A DNA stretch of 64,000 bases from Mariprofundus sp. UBA1536 (GTDB taxonomy: Bacteria; Pseudomonadota; Zetaproteobacteria; Mariprofundales; Mariprofundaceae). Positions within the stretch are counted from its first letter, which is position 1. Every line of letters begins with the position of its first letter. The position numbers and the translations under genes are program-made. The stretch covers positions 1-64,000 of the forward strand of contig DCPU01000001.1 of NCBI GenBank assembly GCA_002323245.1, in the 5' to 3' direction. Below the pieces are notes generated by a model, which worked only from the letters and a program-made list of their open reading frames with translations, did no database searches and was not told where the DNA came from. Below are positions 35,743 through 45,217 of this stretch, piece after piece.

Positions 35743-35988
35743 ATGCAACCCGTTTATGATATCAACGCTCAGAAAAAAGCGACCAACCTCAGCTTAAATA
35801 GCGACCTTCTTGAACAGGCCAAAGCGCTAAAAATTAATCTTTCTGCAACCTTAGAAAAATCTTTGGCTGAGGAAGTGCGCAAGCAAAAAGCTCAAGCTTG
35901 GCTGGCTGAAAATAAGCAAGCCATCGAAGAGTATAATAAGCGCATTGAAGAATCTGGTCTTTTTAGCGATGGGCTAAGGTTGTTTTAA
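35743..35988 (+). CDS. ccdA: CcdA-type antitoxin
   Basis: The 81-residue protein has a ribbon-helix-helix N-terminus (KATNLSLNSDLLEQAKALKI) and a C-terminal tail (WLAENKQAIEEYNKRIEESG then FSDGLRLF) that wraps the toxin. It neutralises CcdB and represses the operon. GAGG lies eight bases before the ATG. The TAA shares a base with the CcdB ATG. Confidence 0.93.
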   Translation: MQPVYDINAQKKATNLSLNSDLLEQAKALKINLSATLEKSLAEEVRKQKAQAWLAENKQAIEEYNKRIEESGLFSDGLRLF

Positions 35989-36302
35989 TGGCGCAATTTG
36001 ATGTGTATGCCAACCCCAACCCAGATACAAACATAAAAGTACCCTACCTTCTTGATATTCAAGCTGATCTTTTGGCAACATTAACGACACGTATCGTTGT
36101 GCCCGTATATCAAGCCGATAGCATCAGCAATCGTATGCGTCACTTAAACCCTACGGTAAGCATTAAAAACGAGTTTATGGTTTTATCGACTGCTGAATTG
36201 GCAGCCGTGCCTAAGGCTTATTTGGGCAAACCGATTACCAACCTTAGTCACGAAAGGATCAATATTATCAACGCCATTGATTTACTCATCACAGGCGTTT
36301 GA
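35988..36302 (+). CDS. ccdB: CcdB-type gyrase toxin
   Basis: The 104-residue protein matches CcdB in length and blocks (AQFDVYANPNPDTNIKVPYL, LTTRIVVPVY, NEFMVLSTAELAAVP). CcdB traps DNA gyrase. The F-plasmid toxin ends WGI, where these residues are needed for poisoning; this one ends TGV, so activity may be weak or different. The ATG is coupled to ccdA. The stop is only three bases from the mutM start, so toxin and mutM may share transcripts. Confidence 0.88.
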   Translation: MAQFDVYANPNPDTNIKVPYLLDIQADLLATLTTRIVVPVYQADSISNRMRHLNPTVSIKNEFMVLSTAELAAVPKAYLGKPITNLSHERINIINAIDLLITGV

Positions 36303-36305
36303 ACC

Positions 36306-37124
36306 ATGCCTGAGCTTCCAGAAGTTGAAACCGTTGTGAACGGATTAAAACCCCAAGTAATGGGTCATCGCATTCTTGATGTGCGCAATAGCGGTAAAAA
36401 CTTACGCTATCCCCTGCCTGATTTTACCAGCATTACGCATGCAACAATTAACGACATCCACCGCCGCGCCAAATATCTAATTTTCAGCTTAGATAATCAG
36501 CAAACCTTGTTATGGCATTTGGGCATGACTGGGCAATTTCATGTGCTAGAAAACGATGCTGAAGCTGCAAAGCATGAGCACGTGCGCTTGGATTTGAGTG
36601 AAAACATCAGTCTCTGTTACCGCGACACCCGTCGCTTTGGTTATGCGGATATTTGCGACACCAACAACCTTTTAGCACACCCTTGGTTAAAAAAACTTGG
36701 GGTTGAGCCGTTAACCGACGAGTTTGATGCCAAACAACTTAAAATAAACTTACAAACCCGAAACACCAGCATCAAACAAAACATCATGGACAATGCTATC
36801 GTGGTGGGTGTGGGCAATATCTATGCTTCTGAATCCTTGTTTCGCGCTGGCATTCATCCTGCTGCCCCAGCCAAGTCATTAAGCAGCAAGCAGCTTGGCC
36901 TACTGGTATTACATATCAAAGAAGTGTTAAAAGAAGCCATTATTGCAGGCGGCAGCACCATCAGTGATTTTGTTAAAGCCGATGGCAAGCCTGGTTATTT
37001 TGCACATAGTTTTAAGGTGTATGGCCGCGATGGTGAGCCTTGCCTAGTCTGCAAATCGCCAATTCAACGCATCGTGCAAGCTGGCCGAGCATCATTCTTT
37101 TGCCCGAATTGCCAGAAGGTTTGA
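36306..37124 (+). CDS. mutM: Formamidopyrimidine-DNA glycosylase
   Basis: The 272-residue glycosylase removes 8-oxoguanine and nicks the DNA. The start PELPEVETV contains the N-terminal proline nucleophile, KYLIFSL and GVGNIYASESLFRAGIHP are core blocks, and the C-terminal zinc finger has CLVC and CPNC. The ATG lies three bases after ccdB with no own binding site, so it is read through from upstream. The gap before uvrC (37125-37304) holds no gene that I can support. Confidence 0.96.
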   Translation: MPELPEVETVVNGLKPQVMGHRILDVRNSGKNLRYPLPDFTSITHATINDIHRRAKYLIFSLDNQQTLLWHLGMTGQFHVLENDAEAAKHEHVRLDLSENISLCYRDTRRFGYADICDTNNLLAHPWLKKLGVEPLTDEFDAKQLKINLQTRNTSIKQNIMDNAIVVGVGNIYASESLFRAGIHPAAPAKSLSSKQLGLLVLHIKEVLKEAIIAGGSTISDFVKADGKPGYFAHSFKVYGRDGEPCLVCKSPIQRIVQAGRASFFCPNCQKV

Positions 37125-37304
37125 GCATGTTTTTCAAGCGCAGAGGACGCGAAGTGACGCGAAGTTTTTTTCAGACAGCAATCATTGCTTTGTATCAACC
37201 CAGATTGGCCTGCATCAATCCGCATCTGAGCAAACAAAAAGAATTCCGAAAAACTTTGCGTAACTTTGTCTACTTCGCGGTTTTATCTCCTCTTGGTGCC
37301 TATC

Positions 37305-39143
37305 ATGTGGGTTGAGCCGCCGCGTCCTTTGAAGGAAATACCCACTGAACCGGGTATTTATCAAATGTTGGATGAAAACCGCAAGGTTTTGTATGTGGGC
37401 AAAGCACGCAACTTGCGCAAGCGGGTATCGAGCTATTTCCAGCGTCAATCCGAATCGTTGCGCACCCAAGCCATGGTGCAACTGGTGCGCGCTATTGAGT
37501 TTAACGTCACGCCTTCCGAAGCAGATGCCTTGGTGCTTGAGCATAACCTCATCAAACAGATCAAGCCGCGCTATAATGTACTGCTCAAAGATTCAAAAAC
37601 GTATCCCTACATCTTGCTGCGTGATGAGAATTATCCTCGCCTGCAAATGTATCGCGGCGACCGCAAGATTCCGGGCGAATACTTTGGCCCCTTTCCACAT
37701 GCAGGCGCCGTGCACACCACCATTCATTTGATGCAAAAGGTATTTCAGTTGCGCGATTGTGAGGATTCGGTGTTTCAAAATCGCACCCGTCCTTGCATGC
37801 AGCATCAAATCGGCCGCTGCTCAGCGCCCTGTTGTCATATTGTGAGCAAAAGCCAATACCAGCAACAAGCCGCTGATGCCAAAGATTTTTTAAAAGGCAA
37901 CGACCAAAGTTTGATGCAAACTTGGCAAGAGCGCATGAAAGATGCTGCTTCCAAACAACAATTTGAGCTCGCTGCAATCTTGCGCGATCGCATTGCTGCC
38001 TTGCGCACCATCTTTGCCCAAAACGATCAACAGGATTTGCCCAGCAATGCCGATGTGATTGCCATTCTTCGGCAAAGTGATGCTGTGATGGCCTGCGTTG
38101 GCATTCGGCGTAATGGTCGCGATTTGGGTGTACACAGCATCAAGGTCGACCAAGGCCATGAAGCCGATGATTTGGAAATTCTGCAATCGCTGATGATTGA
38201 GCGTTATCGCAAGGAAACACCGCCCCAAGCTATGCTGATTGCTAGCGATGAAACCCTGCGTACTGGCATTGGGCATGTGCTCAAACTGCTGCACCCAAAC
38301 GCTAAAACCACGCTCTATTTCCCCAAACGCGGACCTCGCTTTGAATGGTTGAATAAAGTGATTCGCGCTGGCACCGAAACCATGGCAGCGCGCACTGGTC
38401 ATAATCAAAGCTTAGCCTTTGAAGCCCTCACCTCCATGTTGCAGCTCGATACCACGCCGCAACTGATTGCTGCCGTAGATAATGCCCATCTTGGCGGCAA
38501 ACAAATGTTATCGGCGATTGTCTTTGCCGACATGAATGGCCCGCGCAAAGATTTGTATCGAAAGTACAAGCTTGATGACGTCATTAAGGGTGAAGCTGTG
38601 CTTGATGGTGATGATTATGCCGCTATGGCGGCTGTGCTCACCCGCTTTTTCTCAGCCATCAACGAAGAGCGTATACCCGCACCTGATGTATTGCTTATCG
38701 ATGGTGGTAAGGGGCAACTTAGTGTAGCTAAAGAAGTGGCCAAACAATTTGATTTTGAACACATCAAACTGCTCGCTGTTGCTAAAGGCGCCAAACGTAA
38801 AGTTGGAGAAGAAACACTCTGGGCAGGCTGGGATCATGCCCCTAACAATCTGCTGCACGGCTTTAAACCCGGCATCCACAATGCAGCTCTTTTATTGATA
38901 GCCCGCGTGCGCGATGAGGCTCACCGCTTTGCCGGCAGCTTCTTACAACAACGCCGACAAAAAAGTGTATTAAAATCAAGCTTGGACGGTATCCTAGGCA
39001 TCGGAAAATTGAAGCGTAGCGCCCTGCTAACACACTTTGGTGGCATCGATGGTGTAAAGAAGGCATCACGCAAGCAATTGGAAGAAGTAGAAGGTATGTC
39101 GACAACACTTGCGGAGCGTGTTTTTACAGCATTACACCGCTAA
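37305..39143 (+). CDS. uvrC: Excinuclease ABC subunit C
   Basis: The 612-residue subunit makes both incisions in nucleotide excision repair. A GIY-YIG nuclease domain starts PGIYQMLDENRKVLYVGKAR, a UVR helix (AASKQQFELAAILRDRIAAL) interacts with UvrB, and the RNase H-like C-domain has aspartates in VDNAHLGGKQ and LLIDGGKGQLS with H in RDEAHRFAG. Two helix-hairpin-helix motifs end the protein (LDGILGIGKLKRSALL and on). I chose ATG 37305; 13 codons more are possible upstream but lack similarity. Confidence 0.95.
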   Translation: MWVEPPRPLKEIPTEPGIYQMLDENRKVLYVGKARNLRKRVSSYFQRQSESLRTQAMVQLVRAIEFNVTPSEADALVLEHNLIKQIKPRYNVLLKDSKTYPYILLRDENYPRLQMYRGDRKIPGEYFGPFPHAGAVHTTIHLMQKVFQLRDCEDSVFQNRTRPCMQHQIGRCSAPCCHIVSKSQYQQQAADAKDFLKGNDQSLMQTWQERMKDAASKQQFELAAILRDRIAALRTIFAQNDQQDLPSNADVIAILRQSDAVMACVGIRRNGRDLGVHSIKVDQGHEADDLEILQSLMIERYRKETPPQAMLIASDETLRTGIGHVLKLLHPNAKTTLYFPKRGPRFEWLNKVIRAGTETMAARTGHNQSLAFEALTSMLQLDTTPQLIAAVDNAHLGGKQMLSAIVFADMNGPRKDLYRKYKLDDVIKGEAVLDGDDYAAMAAVLTRFFSAINEERIPAPDVLLIDGGKGQLSVAKEVAKQFDFEHIKLLAVAKGAKRKVGEETLWAGWDHAPNNLLHGFKPGIHNAALLLIARVRDEAHRFAGSFLQQRRQKSVLKSSLDGILGIGKLKRSALLTHFGGIDGVKKASRKQLEEVEGMSTTLAERVFTALHR

Positions 39144-39155
39144 AAAGGATGATAT

Positions 39156-40802
39156 ATGAAACCCACAGCGCAACCCTCTTGGAAAACATTACAAGCGGAA
39201 TCAGAAACGATGAAGCAAGTGCAAATGACGGACTTATTTGCCAACAACCCCAAGCGAGCTGAGGCATTCACCCTAACCCTGCGTGATTTGTATGTGGACT
39301 ACTCCAAAAATATCATCACCGACACCACCATGAAGCACTTGATGCAACTGGCCAAAGAGCAAGATGTGACGGGCTGGATTCAGAAAATGTTTCGCGGTGA
39401 AAAAATCAACAACACTGAAAACCGCGCGGTTTTACACACAGCCCTGCGCAACCGTGAAAGCACTCCCGTTACTGTCGATGGCAAGGATGTGATGCCTGGC
39501 ATCAACGGCGTATTGGAACAAATGCGTGGTTTTACTGAAGCTGTACGCAATGGTGAATGGTTGGGCAGCACTGGTAAACGTATTACCGATATCGTCAACA
39601 TCGGTATCGGCGGCTCGGACTTAGGCCCATTGATGGCTTGTGAAGCACTCAAACCTTACGCCAAAGACAACCTAAACGTGCATTTCGTATCCAATGTTGA
39701 TGGCACCCATATTGTAGAAACGCTCAAACATCTCAGCCGAGAAAGCACACTTTTCGTGATTGTATCCAAAACGTTTACTACCCCTGAAACCATGACCAAT
39801 GCCAAAACAGCGCGTGGTTGGTTTCTTACGCGCGGTGGTACCCGCTCATCCATTGGCAAACATTTCGTAGCCGTATCCTCCAACACCAAACGGGCCGAAG
39901 ATTTTGGTATTGATGCCGAACACATCTTTGAATTTTGGGATTGGGTGGGTGGCCGTTATTCCTTATGGAGCGCAGTTGGTCTTTCTATCGCTTTGTATTT
40001 GGGCATGGAAAACTTTGAAGCATTGCTTGCTGGCGCATATGAAATGGACAAACATTTTGAGACTGCACCCATTGAGCAAAACATCCCTGTAGTGCTGGCC
40101 ATGCTTGGCGTTTGGTACCACAACTTCTTTGAATCTGGCTCCCATGCGATTTTGGCTTATGACCAATACTTGCACCGCTTCCCTGCGTATTTACAGCAAG
40201 CAGATATGGAGAGTAATGGCAAAAGTGTGACCCGCACTGGTGAAAAGGTGGACTACAAAACTGGGCCCATCATTTGGGGCGAATCCGGCACCAATGGCCA
40301 ACATGCATTTTATCAATTGATTCATCAAGGCACGCACATAATTCCATGTGATTTTATTGCCCCGATTGAAACCCAAAACCCAATTGCTGATCATCATGAA
40401 AAGCTTCTATCCAACTTCTTTGCCCAAACCGAAGCTTTGATGGTGGGTCGCTCTGCAGACAAAGCACGCCAAAATTTGGAAGCCAAAGGCTTGTCAGCTG
40501 AAGAGATAAATTTGTTGATTCCGCATCAAACCTTCTCAGGCAACAGACCCACCAACTCCATTCTTTTTCAAAAGTTAGACCCATTCACTTTGGGTATGAT
40601 TACAGCCATGTATGAGCACAAGGTGTTTGTGCAAAGTGTGATTTGGGATGTGAATGCCTTTGATCAATGGGGTGTTGAATTGGGCAAAGAATTGGCCAAT
40701 GTGGTCTTGCCAGAACTTAGTGATTTTGTACCTATGGGCGCCCACGACAGCTCTACACTGAGTCTGATTGAAACCTACAAAAAACACAGGTTAAACGTTT
40801 AG
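39156..40802 (+). CDS. pgi: Glucose-6-phosphate isomerase
   Basis: The 548-residue enzyme interconverts glucose 6-phosphate and fructose 6-phosphate. NIGIGGSDLGPLMACEAL, KTFTTPETMTNA and the SGTNGQHAFYQLIHQGT signature are complete, as is the C-terminal GANDSS-like GAHDSSTL then LIETYKKH. Length matches the long bacterial form. It ends convergent with waaF, 12 bases apart. A hairpin at 40808-40838 may end its transcript. Confidence 0.96.
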   Translation: MKPTAQPSWKTLQAESETMKQVQMTDLFANNPKRAEAFTLTLRDLYVDYSKNIITDTTMKHLMQLAKEQDVTGWIQKMFRGEKINNTENRAVLHTALRNRESTPVTVDGKDVMPGINGVLEQMRGFTEAVRNGEWLGSTGKRITDIVNIGIGGSDLGPLMACEALKPYAKDNLNVHFVSNVDGTHIVETLKHLSRESTLFVIVSKTFTTPETMTNAKTARGWFLTRGGTRSSIGKHFVAVSSNTKRAEDFGIDAEHIFEFWDWVGGRYSLWSAVGLSIALYLGMENFEALLAGAYEMDKHFETAPIEQNIPVVLAMLGVWYHNFFESGSHAILAYDQYLHRFPAYLQQADMESNGKSVTRTGEKVDYKTGPIIWGESGTNGQHAFYQLIHQGTHIIPCDFIAPIETQNPIADHHEKLLSNFFAQTEALMVGRSADKARQNLEAKGLSAEEINLLIPHQTFSGNRPTNSILFQKLDPFTLGMITAMYEHKVFVQSVIWDVNAFDQWGVELGKELANVVLPELSDFVPMGAHDSSTLSLIETYKKHRLNV

Positions 40803-40807
40803 TTTCC

Positions 40808-40838
40808 AACCTTTCTATTCGATATTATCGAGAAAGGC
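40808..40838 (+). terminator. Possible hairpin between convergent pgi and waaF
   Basis: CCTTTCT at the start pairs with AGAAAGG at the end, with an inner CGAT/ATCG stem and an ATT loop. No clear T run follows, and the hairpin overlaps the waaF 3' end, so its role as a terminator is uncertain. Confidence 0.3.
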
Positions 40839-41792
40839 CTTACAGGCATCATAGACATGTTCGGGCATAATATTGGCCATGCATGGGTGGCCAAGCACAT
40901 TGCATTCACGCTGCAAACAAGGGCTGCAGGTCGCGGGTTTATACAAGACATGCGTTTTGATCCCCGATGGTGAAGTGCGATTGGGGTCAGTTGCGCCAAA
41001 CATAGTCACTGTAGGCACACCCATACCCGCTGCCACATGCATCAGCCCTGAATCATTACAAAGCATCAGCTTGGTTGCGCCAACAATTTGCAACGCTTGG
41101 CGCAAACTCGTTTGCCCTGAAGCATTCCAAAAGTGGCCACTCACCTGCGATACACATTGGCTGGCAATTTCTCGTTCTGCAGGCGTGCCAAGCACTACAA
41201 TATCCCAGCCATCGGCACTGATGCGCTTTAAGACTGCGGCATATGATTCCGCAGGATAGCGCTTAGCGCCGCCAAACTGCGCGCCAGGTGCCACGCAAAT
41301 AAAACGTTCAACATTGATATTCTGAGCAACAAGCAAAGCCTGTGCGCTTTTCATTTCTTCTTCGGGCACAACAAGCTCAACATTGGAATATGGCGTGGGC
41401 AGCCCAAATTGCTTGAGCATATCAAGATAGTAACCACGATGATGCTCATGGATCAAATCAACTGTGGAAGTAAAAGCATGGGTCAATAACATCCCCCGCC
41501 CTTCTTTGCGAAAACCCACTCGTTTTTTCCCACGAGAAGCAAATGCCTGTAATGCAGAACGGAGGCTATTGGGGAATAAAAAAACAGCATCACTATGCTT
41601 GGTGATTTCCGGAGCATAACGAATGGATGGATGATTCAAGTTTAAAAAGGGAATTAAATCAGGTAACCAAGACCTGCCAAACACTTCAATGTCGGCATCC
41701 TGATAATGTTGGCACAATGCCCGCAGCGCCGGTTGTGCCAAAACCACGTCACCCAACCAATTGGGTGGCATCAATACAATACGTTGTTTCAT
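40815..41792 (-). CDS. waaF: ADP-heptose--LPS heptosyltransferase II
   Basis: The 325-residue glycosyltransferase of family GT9 adds the second heptose to the LPS inner core. The N-terminus IVLMPPNWLGDVVLAQPALRAL is the GT9 start; GAQFGGAKRYPAESYA and the CNDSGLMHVAAGMGVPTVTMFGATDPNRTSP acceptor region (split here) follow. It depends on the ADP-heptose made by gmhA and hldC earlier in the window. The ATG directly follows the TAA of the methyltransferase gene. WaaC is a related alternative; the MPPNWLGDVV motif is nearer WaaF. Confidence 0.9.
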   Translation of the reverse strand: MKQRIVLMPPNWLGDVVLAQPALRALCQHYQDADIEVFGRSWLPDLIPFLNLNHPSIRYAPEITKHSDAVFLFPNSLRSALQAFASRGKKRVGFRKEGRGMLLTHAFTSTVDLIHEHHRGYYLDMLKQFGLPTPYSNVELVVPEEEMKSAQALLVAQNINVERFICVAPGAQFGGAKRYPAESYAAVLKRISADGWDIVVLGTPAEREIASQCVSQVSGHFWNASGQTSLRQALQIVGATKLMLCNDSGLMHVAAGMGVPTVTMFGATDPNRTSPSGIKTHVLYKPATCSPCLQRECNVLGHPCMANIMPEHVYDACKAFLDNIE

Positions 41793-42527
41793 TTATAACG
41801 CCGAAGAATCGTGCGGTTTACAGATAAAAATAATTTCTTTACTCAATGAAAACCAACTGCGCTTGGCCATCACTTTTTCTTCAGAGATAATTTGTACATG
41901 TCGGCTCAATGAATTGCGAAATCCCCGTGCTGTATAGGTATATAAACGATTAAAACGCGGCAATGTCGGTGCAAATTTTGCTAAAAGGAGATGCGCCCTA
42001 GCCAACCAATGCGGCCAAACATCAATACTCACAAACAATAGTCCATCATCTTTGAGCAGCTTGCTCATTTTATTCAATACCAATTCGGGGTTAAGCACAT
42101 CACTTAATGTATTCAGACAAACCACAGCATCAAAAGATGCACTCGGCATTTCCAAGCGTTCTGCCATCATGGTGATATAGGTACCGCTTTCTGGCATTAA
42201 GCCGGGAAACAACCGCCGGTAATCAACGATCAATGGGTCAACATAGGTTTTTTCACCCATCTCTAAATATTGAATCGCACAAACAGGTCCACAACCAATT
42301 TCTAGTAATGTGATATCAGCAGACCTTCCATCCAGGTGTTTTTCCATCAAAGGAACATAATGCTCTTGCGCAACACTGGTACGCTCACTTAAGGCCTGTT
42401 CATTTTGCCAAAATTGTAATACCCGTTTCTGAAATAATTCCCATCTTGCTTTGCTTACAGCAAAGTAAAACGCACGATGCAACACATGGCTGCGCAAAAG
42501 ATGGGTGGTTTCAGAAAGATTACTCAT
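41793..42527 (-). CDS. SAM-dependent methyltransferase, class I
   Basis: The 244-residue protein has the motif I glycine loop LLEIGCGPVCAIQYL at about residue 80, followed by MMAERLEMPSASFDAVVCLN as motifs II and III. The substrate is unknown. It shares an operon with waaF, so a role in LPS or cell-surface chemistry is plausible. The ATG has no strong binding site. A terminator for the upstream petABC operon separates it from petC. Confidence 0.8.
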   Translation of the reverse strand: MSNLSETTHLLRSHVLHRAFYFAVSKARWELFQKRVLQFWQNEQALSERTSVAQEHYVPLMEKHLDGRSADITLLEIGCGPVCAIQYLEMGEKTYVDPLIVDYRRLFPGLMPESGTYITMMAERLEMPSASFDAVVCLNTLSDVLNPELVLNKMSKLLKDDGLLFVSIDVWPHWLARAHLLLAKFAPTLPRFNRLYTYTARGFRNSLSRHVQIISEEKVMAKRSWFSLSKEIIFICKPHDSSAL

Positions 42528-42576
42528 GAAGGTGAGAGACTAATCAAGGCATTGTGAATAAGCATCAATTTTAAGC

Positions 42577-42608
42577 AAAAAAAAACGCCCACATTGCTGC
42601 GGGCGTTT
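42577..42608 (-). terminator. Rho-independent terminator of petABC
   Basis: On the minus strand AAACGCCC, a 10-base loop and GGGCGTTT are followed by nine T residues, some counted in the stem. It lies 26 bases after the petC stop and ends the petABC transcript. Confidence 0.9.
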
Positions 42609-42633
42609 GATTCAAAGCTTTATAAGCAATGTT

Positions 42634-43323
42634 TTAGTGAACGTCTTTCCAGATTTCGCGTTTTAGCAAGAACAACACCAAAGCGAGTAACAACAAGAAG
42701 CCCATCACATAACCACCGATTGCACGACGTTCATTTTGATGTGGGTCACCAATAAACGCTAAAAATGCTGATACATCATTGGCTTGTTTTTCCAAATCAG
42801 CCGTATCGGCCTCATCGTGATCCAACCAGCTCAATGGATCTGGCATAGCAATCAAATGACCTGGAAAGACTTCATTGTAATTACCATCTGCAACTTTACC
42901 TGCCGGGTCATGCGTGTAACCAGTTAGTAATGAATAAATATAATCGGCACCCCCACGGCGACCTGGCACGATAAGTGACAAATCAGGCGGAACTTTACCA
43001 TAAGATTCTTTGGCATCTTCAGGCGACAAATCCGTAGTCATACCTGAAGTCAGCGCTTTATCACCGCGCAACTCATCAGCCATTTCGCGGCTAATACCAA
43101 GCTCTGGGTAATCCATCAAACCTTTGTAGGTGACGTATTTTGCAGAATGACAACCCATACAAACATCAGTGAATACTGTGAGCCCGCGAAGCAATTGCTC
43201 TTGGTCGGCCACATTAATCTCTGCATGTTTGAGGTGCATATCACCACCAGATGCCAACACTTGAGTTGAGACCATCATAGACGTCGCAGCAACCAAGCCC
43301 AGTAACATAGATTTCATGTTCAT
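42634..43323 (-). CDS. petC: Cytochrome c1, bc1 complex
   Basis: The 229-residue subunit has a signal peptide (LLGLVAATSMMVSTQVLA) and a CMGCH heme-binding motif at about residue 46. A methionine-rich segment (YVMGFLLLLALVLFLL) gives a C-terminal transmembrane anchor. Cytochrome c1 passes electrons from the Rieske protein to soluble c-type cytochromes. The ATG at 43323 has GGAGGGAG upstream; the frame would allow 12 more codons from inside petB. Confidence 0.95.
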   Translation of the reverse strand: MNMKSMLLGLVAATSMMVSTQVLASGGDMHLKHAEINVADQEQLLRGLTVFTDVCMGCHSAKYVTYKGLMDYPELGISREMADELRGDKALTSGMTTDLSPEDAKESYGKVPPDLSLIVPGRRGGADYIYSLLTGYTHDPAGKVADGNYNEVFPGHLIAMPDPLSWLDHDEADTADLEKQANDVSAFLAFIGDPHQNERRAIGGYVMGFLLLLALVLFLLKREIWKDVH

Positions 43324-43324
43324 T

Positions 43325-44548
43325 TTACACTCCCTCCGGTAATGGTCTGGTTTTCTCAATCATGGGCAAGAAAGGCAGCGCCAGGAAGAAGACGAAGTAG
43401 TATGCCGTAGCAATCTGACCAACAAGTTTTAATGTTTCAGTTGGTGCTGAGTGACCACAGTATCCCAATACAATCACGTCAATGAAGAACATGATGACCA
43501 TACCTTGATACATAGGGCGGTAACGCGCCGAACGTACTTTTGAGCGATCCAAGAAAGGATATACAAACAAGATAGCCAGTGAAGCACCCATAGCTGCGAT
43601 ACCAACCAGCTTGACTTCAAATGAACGCAAGATGGTGTACCAAGGTGTGAGGTACCAAACAGGTGCAATGTGCGCAGGTGTTTGCAAGTTATTGGCTGGC
43701 ACATAGTTGTCTACTTCGATGAAATAACCACCCATTTGTGGGTTAAAGAACACTACATAGCTGTAGAACAACAAGAACACAGACACTGCAAATGCATCTT
43801 TCATGGTGACATAAGGATGGAAAGTTACGACATTTTTAGGGTCGTGTTGATCCAAATCAATACCGTCTGGATTGTTAGAATGCACAGTGTGCAGGGCATG
43901 AATATGACCACCAACGATAGCAACCAACAACAATGGGAACAAATAATGCAATGAGAAGAAACGGTTCAGCGTTGGGTCACCAACAGAGAAACCACCCATC
44001 AAAATTTGACCAATGTATTCACCAAGAACTGGAATCGCACCAAACAAGTTGGTGATTACGGTCGCACCCCAGAAGCTCATTTGACCCCAAGGAAGCAAGT
44101 AACCGAAGAATGCAGCGCCTTGCATGATAAGCAAAATCACAACACCAACAATCCAAATCAACTCACGTGGCTCTTTGTATGAACCGTAGTACATACCACG
44201 ACCCATATGGATATACACAACAAGGAAGAAGAACGATGCACCAACAGCATGCATATAACGAATCAACCAACCAAAATTCACGTCACGCATAATGCGCTCT
44301 ACCGAATCAAAGGCTACTGAGAAGCCGCCATCAGTAAGCATGGCACTTGGTTTGTAATACATAGCCAAGAAAATACCTGTGATGACTTGCAGCATCAAAA
44401 CGGTCATGGCCAAGGCACCAAACACCCACATCCAGTTTAGGTTTTTAGGCGCTGGGTATTCAGTCAGCTGTGATTTAATAATGGCTTCTAAGCCCAAACG
44501 GCGGTCTACCCAGCCGAATACTTTAGTTTTCATAATAGTATCTAACAC
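43325..44548 (-). CDS. petB: Cytochrome b, bc1 complex
   Basis: The 407-residue integral membrane subunit holds hemes bL and bH and both quinone sites. Heme ligand histidines lie in IRYMHAVGASFFFLVVYIHMGR and in the IVGGHIHALHTVHSNNPDG helix (split here). WGATVITNLFGAIPVLG is the Qo-site block, and a PEWY-like site is the APVWYLTPWYTILRS stretch, which reads PVWY. The start is GTG with GGGGG six bases upstream; the ATG five codons later has poorer spacing. It follows petA and overlaps the region of petC. Confidence 0.94.
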   Translation of the reverse strand: MLDTIMKTKVFGWVDRRLGLEAIIKSQLTEYPAPKNLNWMWVFGALAMTVLMLQVITGIFLAMYYKPSAMLTDGGFSVAFDSVERIMRDVNFGWLIRYMHAVGASFFFLVVYIHMGRGMYYGSYKEPRELIWIVGVVILLIMQGAAFFGYLLPWGQMSFWGATVITNLFGAIPVLGEYIGQILMGGFSVGDPTLNRFFSLHYLFPLLLVAIVGGHIHALHTVHSNNPDGIDLDQHDPKNVVTFHPYVTMKDAFAVSVFLLFYSYVVFFNPQMGGYFIEVDNYVPANNLQTPAHIAPVWYLTPWYTILRSFEVKLVGIAAMGASLAILFVYPFLDRSKVRSARYRPMYQGMVIMFFIDVIVLGYCGHSAPTETLKLVGQIATAYYFVFFLALPFLPMIEKTRPLPEGV

Positions 44549-44559
44549 GAATATCCCCC

Positions 44560-45159
44560 TTAACCAATCACTACAACAGTATCACTGGTGTATTTGTATG
44601 GCATGACATGAAGATTGTGCGGTGCAGGTGAACCATTCACTACACGTGCTGATAAATCGTAGTAAGAGCCATGGCATGGGCAATGCCAGCCGCCAGCCCA
44701 ATCTGAAGGCACAGAATCACCCCACTCTGTACGACCTTTTGAAGGTTTATAGAGTGGAATACATCCCAAATGCGTACAGCTCGCTACCACAATCAAATAC
44801 TCAGGTTTGATAGAGCGGTTTTTACGTTTTTCAGGCGTATCCATCCATGCTGCTTGAACAGCTTCGATAGCTTCAGAATTGGCATCTTTAAGCTTATCAT
44901 CATGGCCATCAAGTTGTGCCAATAGCTCTGGTGTACGGTTGGTGATAAACACAGGTTTACCTTGCCATTGCACCACAACCAACTGACCCTCAGCAACTGT
45001 GCCTACATTAAATTCTGTGGTTGCAGCTGCCAGTGTGTCTGCAGCTGGTAACATACTTCCGATAAACGGAACCGCTACCGCTCCCCCTGCTACTGCACCT
45101 AGGCCTCCGGCAGCAACATAGAGAAAATTACGTCGTGAGTGATCAGTTTGATCTGTCAT
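44560..45159 (-). CDS. petA: Rieske iron-sulfur protein, bc1 complex
   Basis: The 199-residue subunit has a twin-arginine-like N-terminus (DHSRRNFLYVAAGGLG) and transmembrane anchor. The 2Fe-2S cluster is held by CTHLGC and CPCHGSYYD, with the usual GSP-type loop (VNGSPAPHNL). It accepts electrons from ubiquinol and passes them to cytochrome c1. It heads the petABC operon. The order petA-petB-petC, with the operon ending at 42608, is the usual bacterial one. Confidence 0.96.
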   Translation of the reverse strand: MTDQTDHSRRNFLYVAAGGLGAVAGGAVAVPFIGSMLPAADTLAAATTEFNVGTVAEGQLVVVQWQGKPVFITNRTPELLAQLDGHDDKLKDANSEAIEAVQAAWMDTPEKRKNRSIKPEYLIVVASCTHLGCIPLYKPSKGRTEWGDSVPSDWAGGWHCPCHGSYYDLSARVVNGSPAPHNLHVMPYKYTSDTVVVIG

Positions 45160-45217
45160 AATTTAACCCTTCCCCCTCTTTTAAATTCTAACAAATTGTT
45201 ATTTTTTTGGATTGAAC

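Noticed and set aside
37125..37304. Short frames between mutM and uvrC
   Set aside because: They lack binding sites and similarity; the piece GCAGAGGACGCGAAG looks like a common intergenic phrase.
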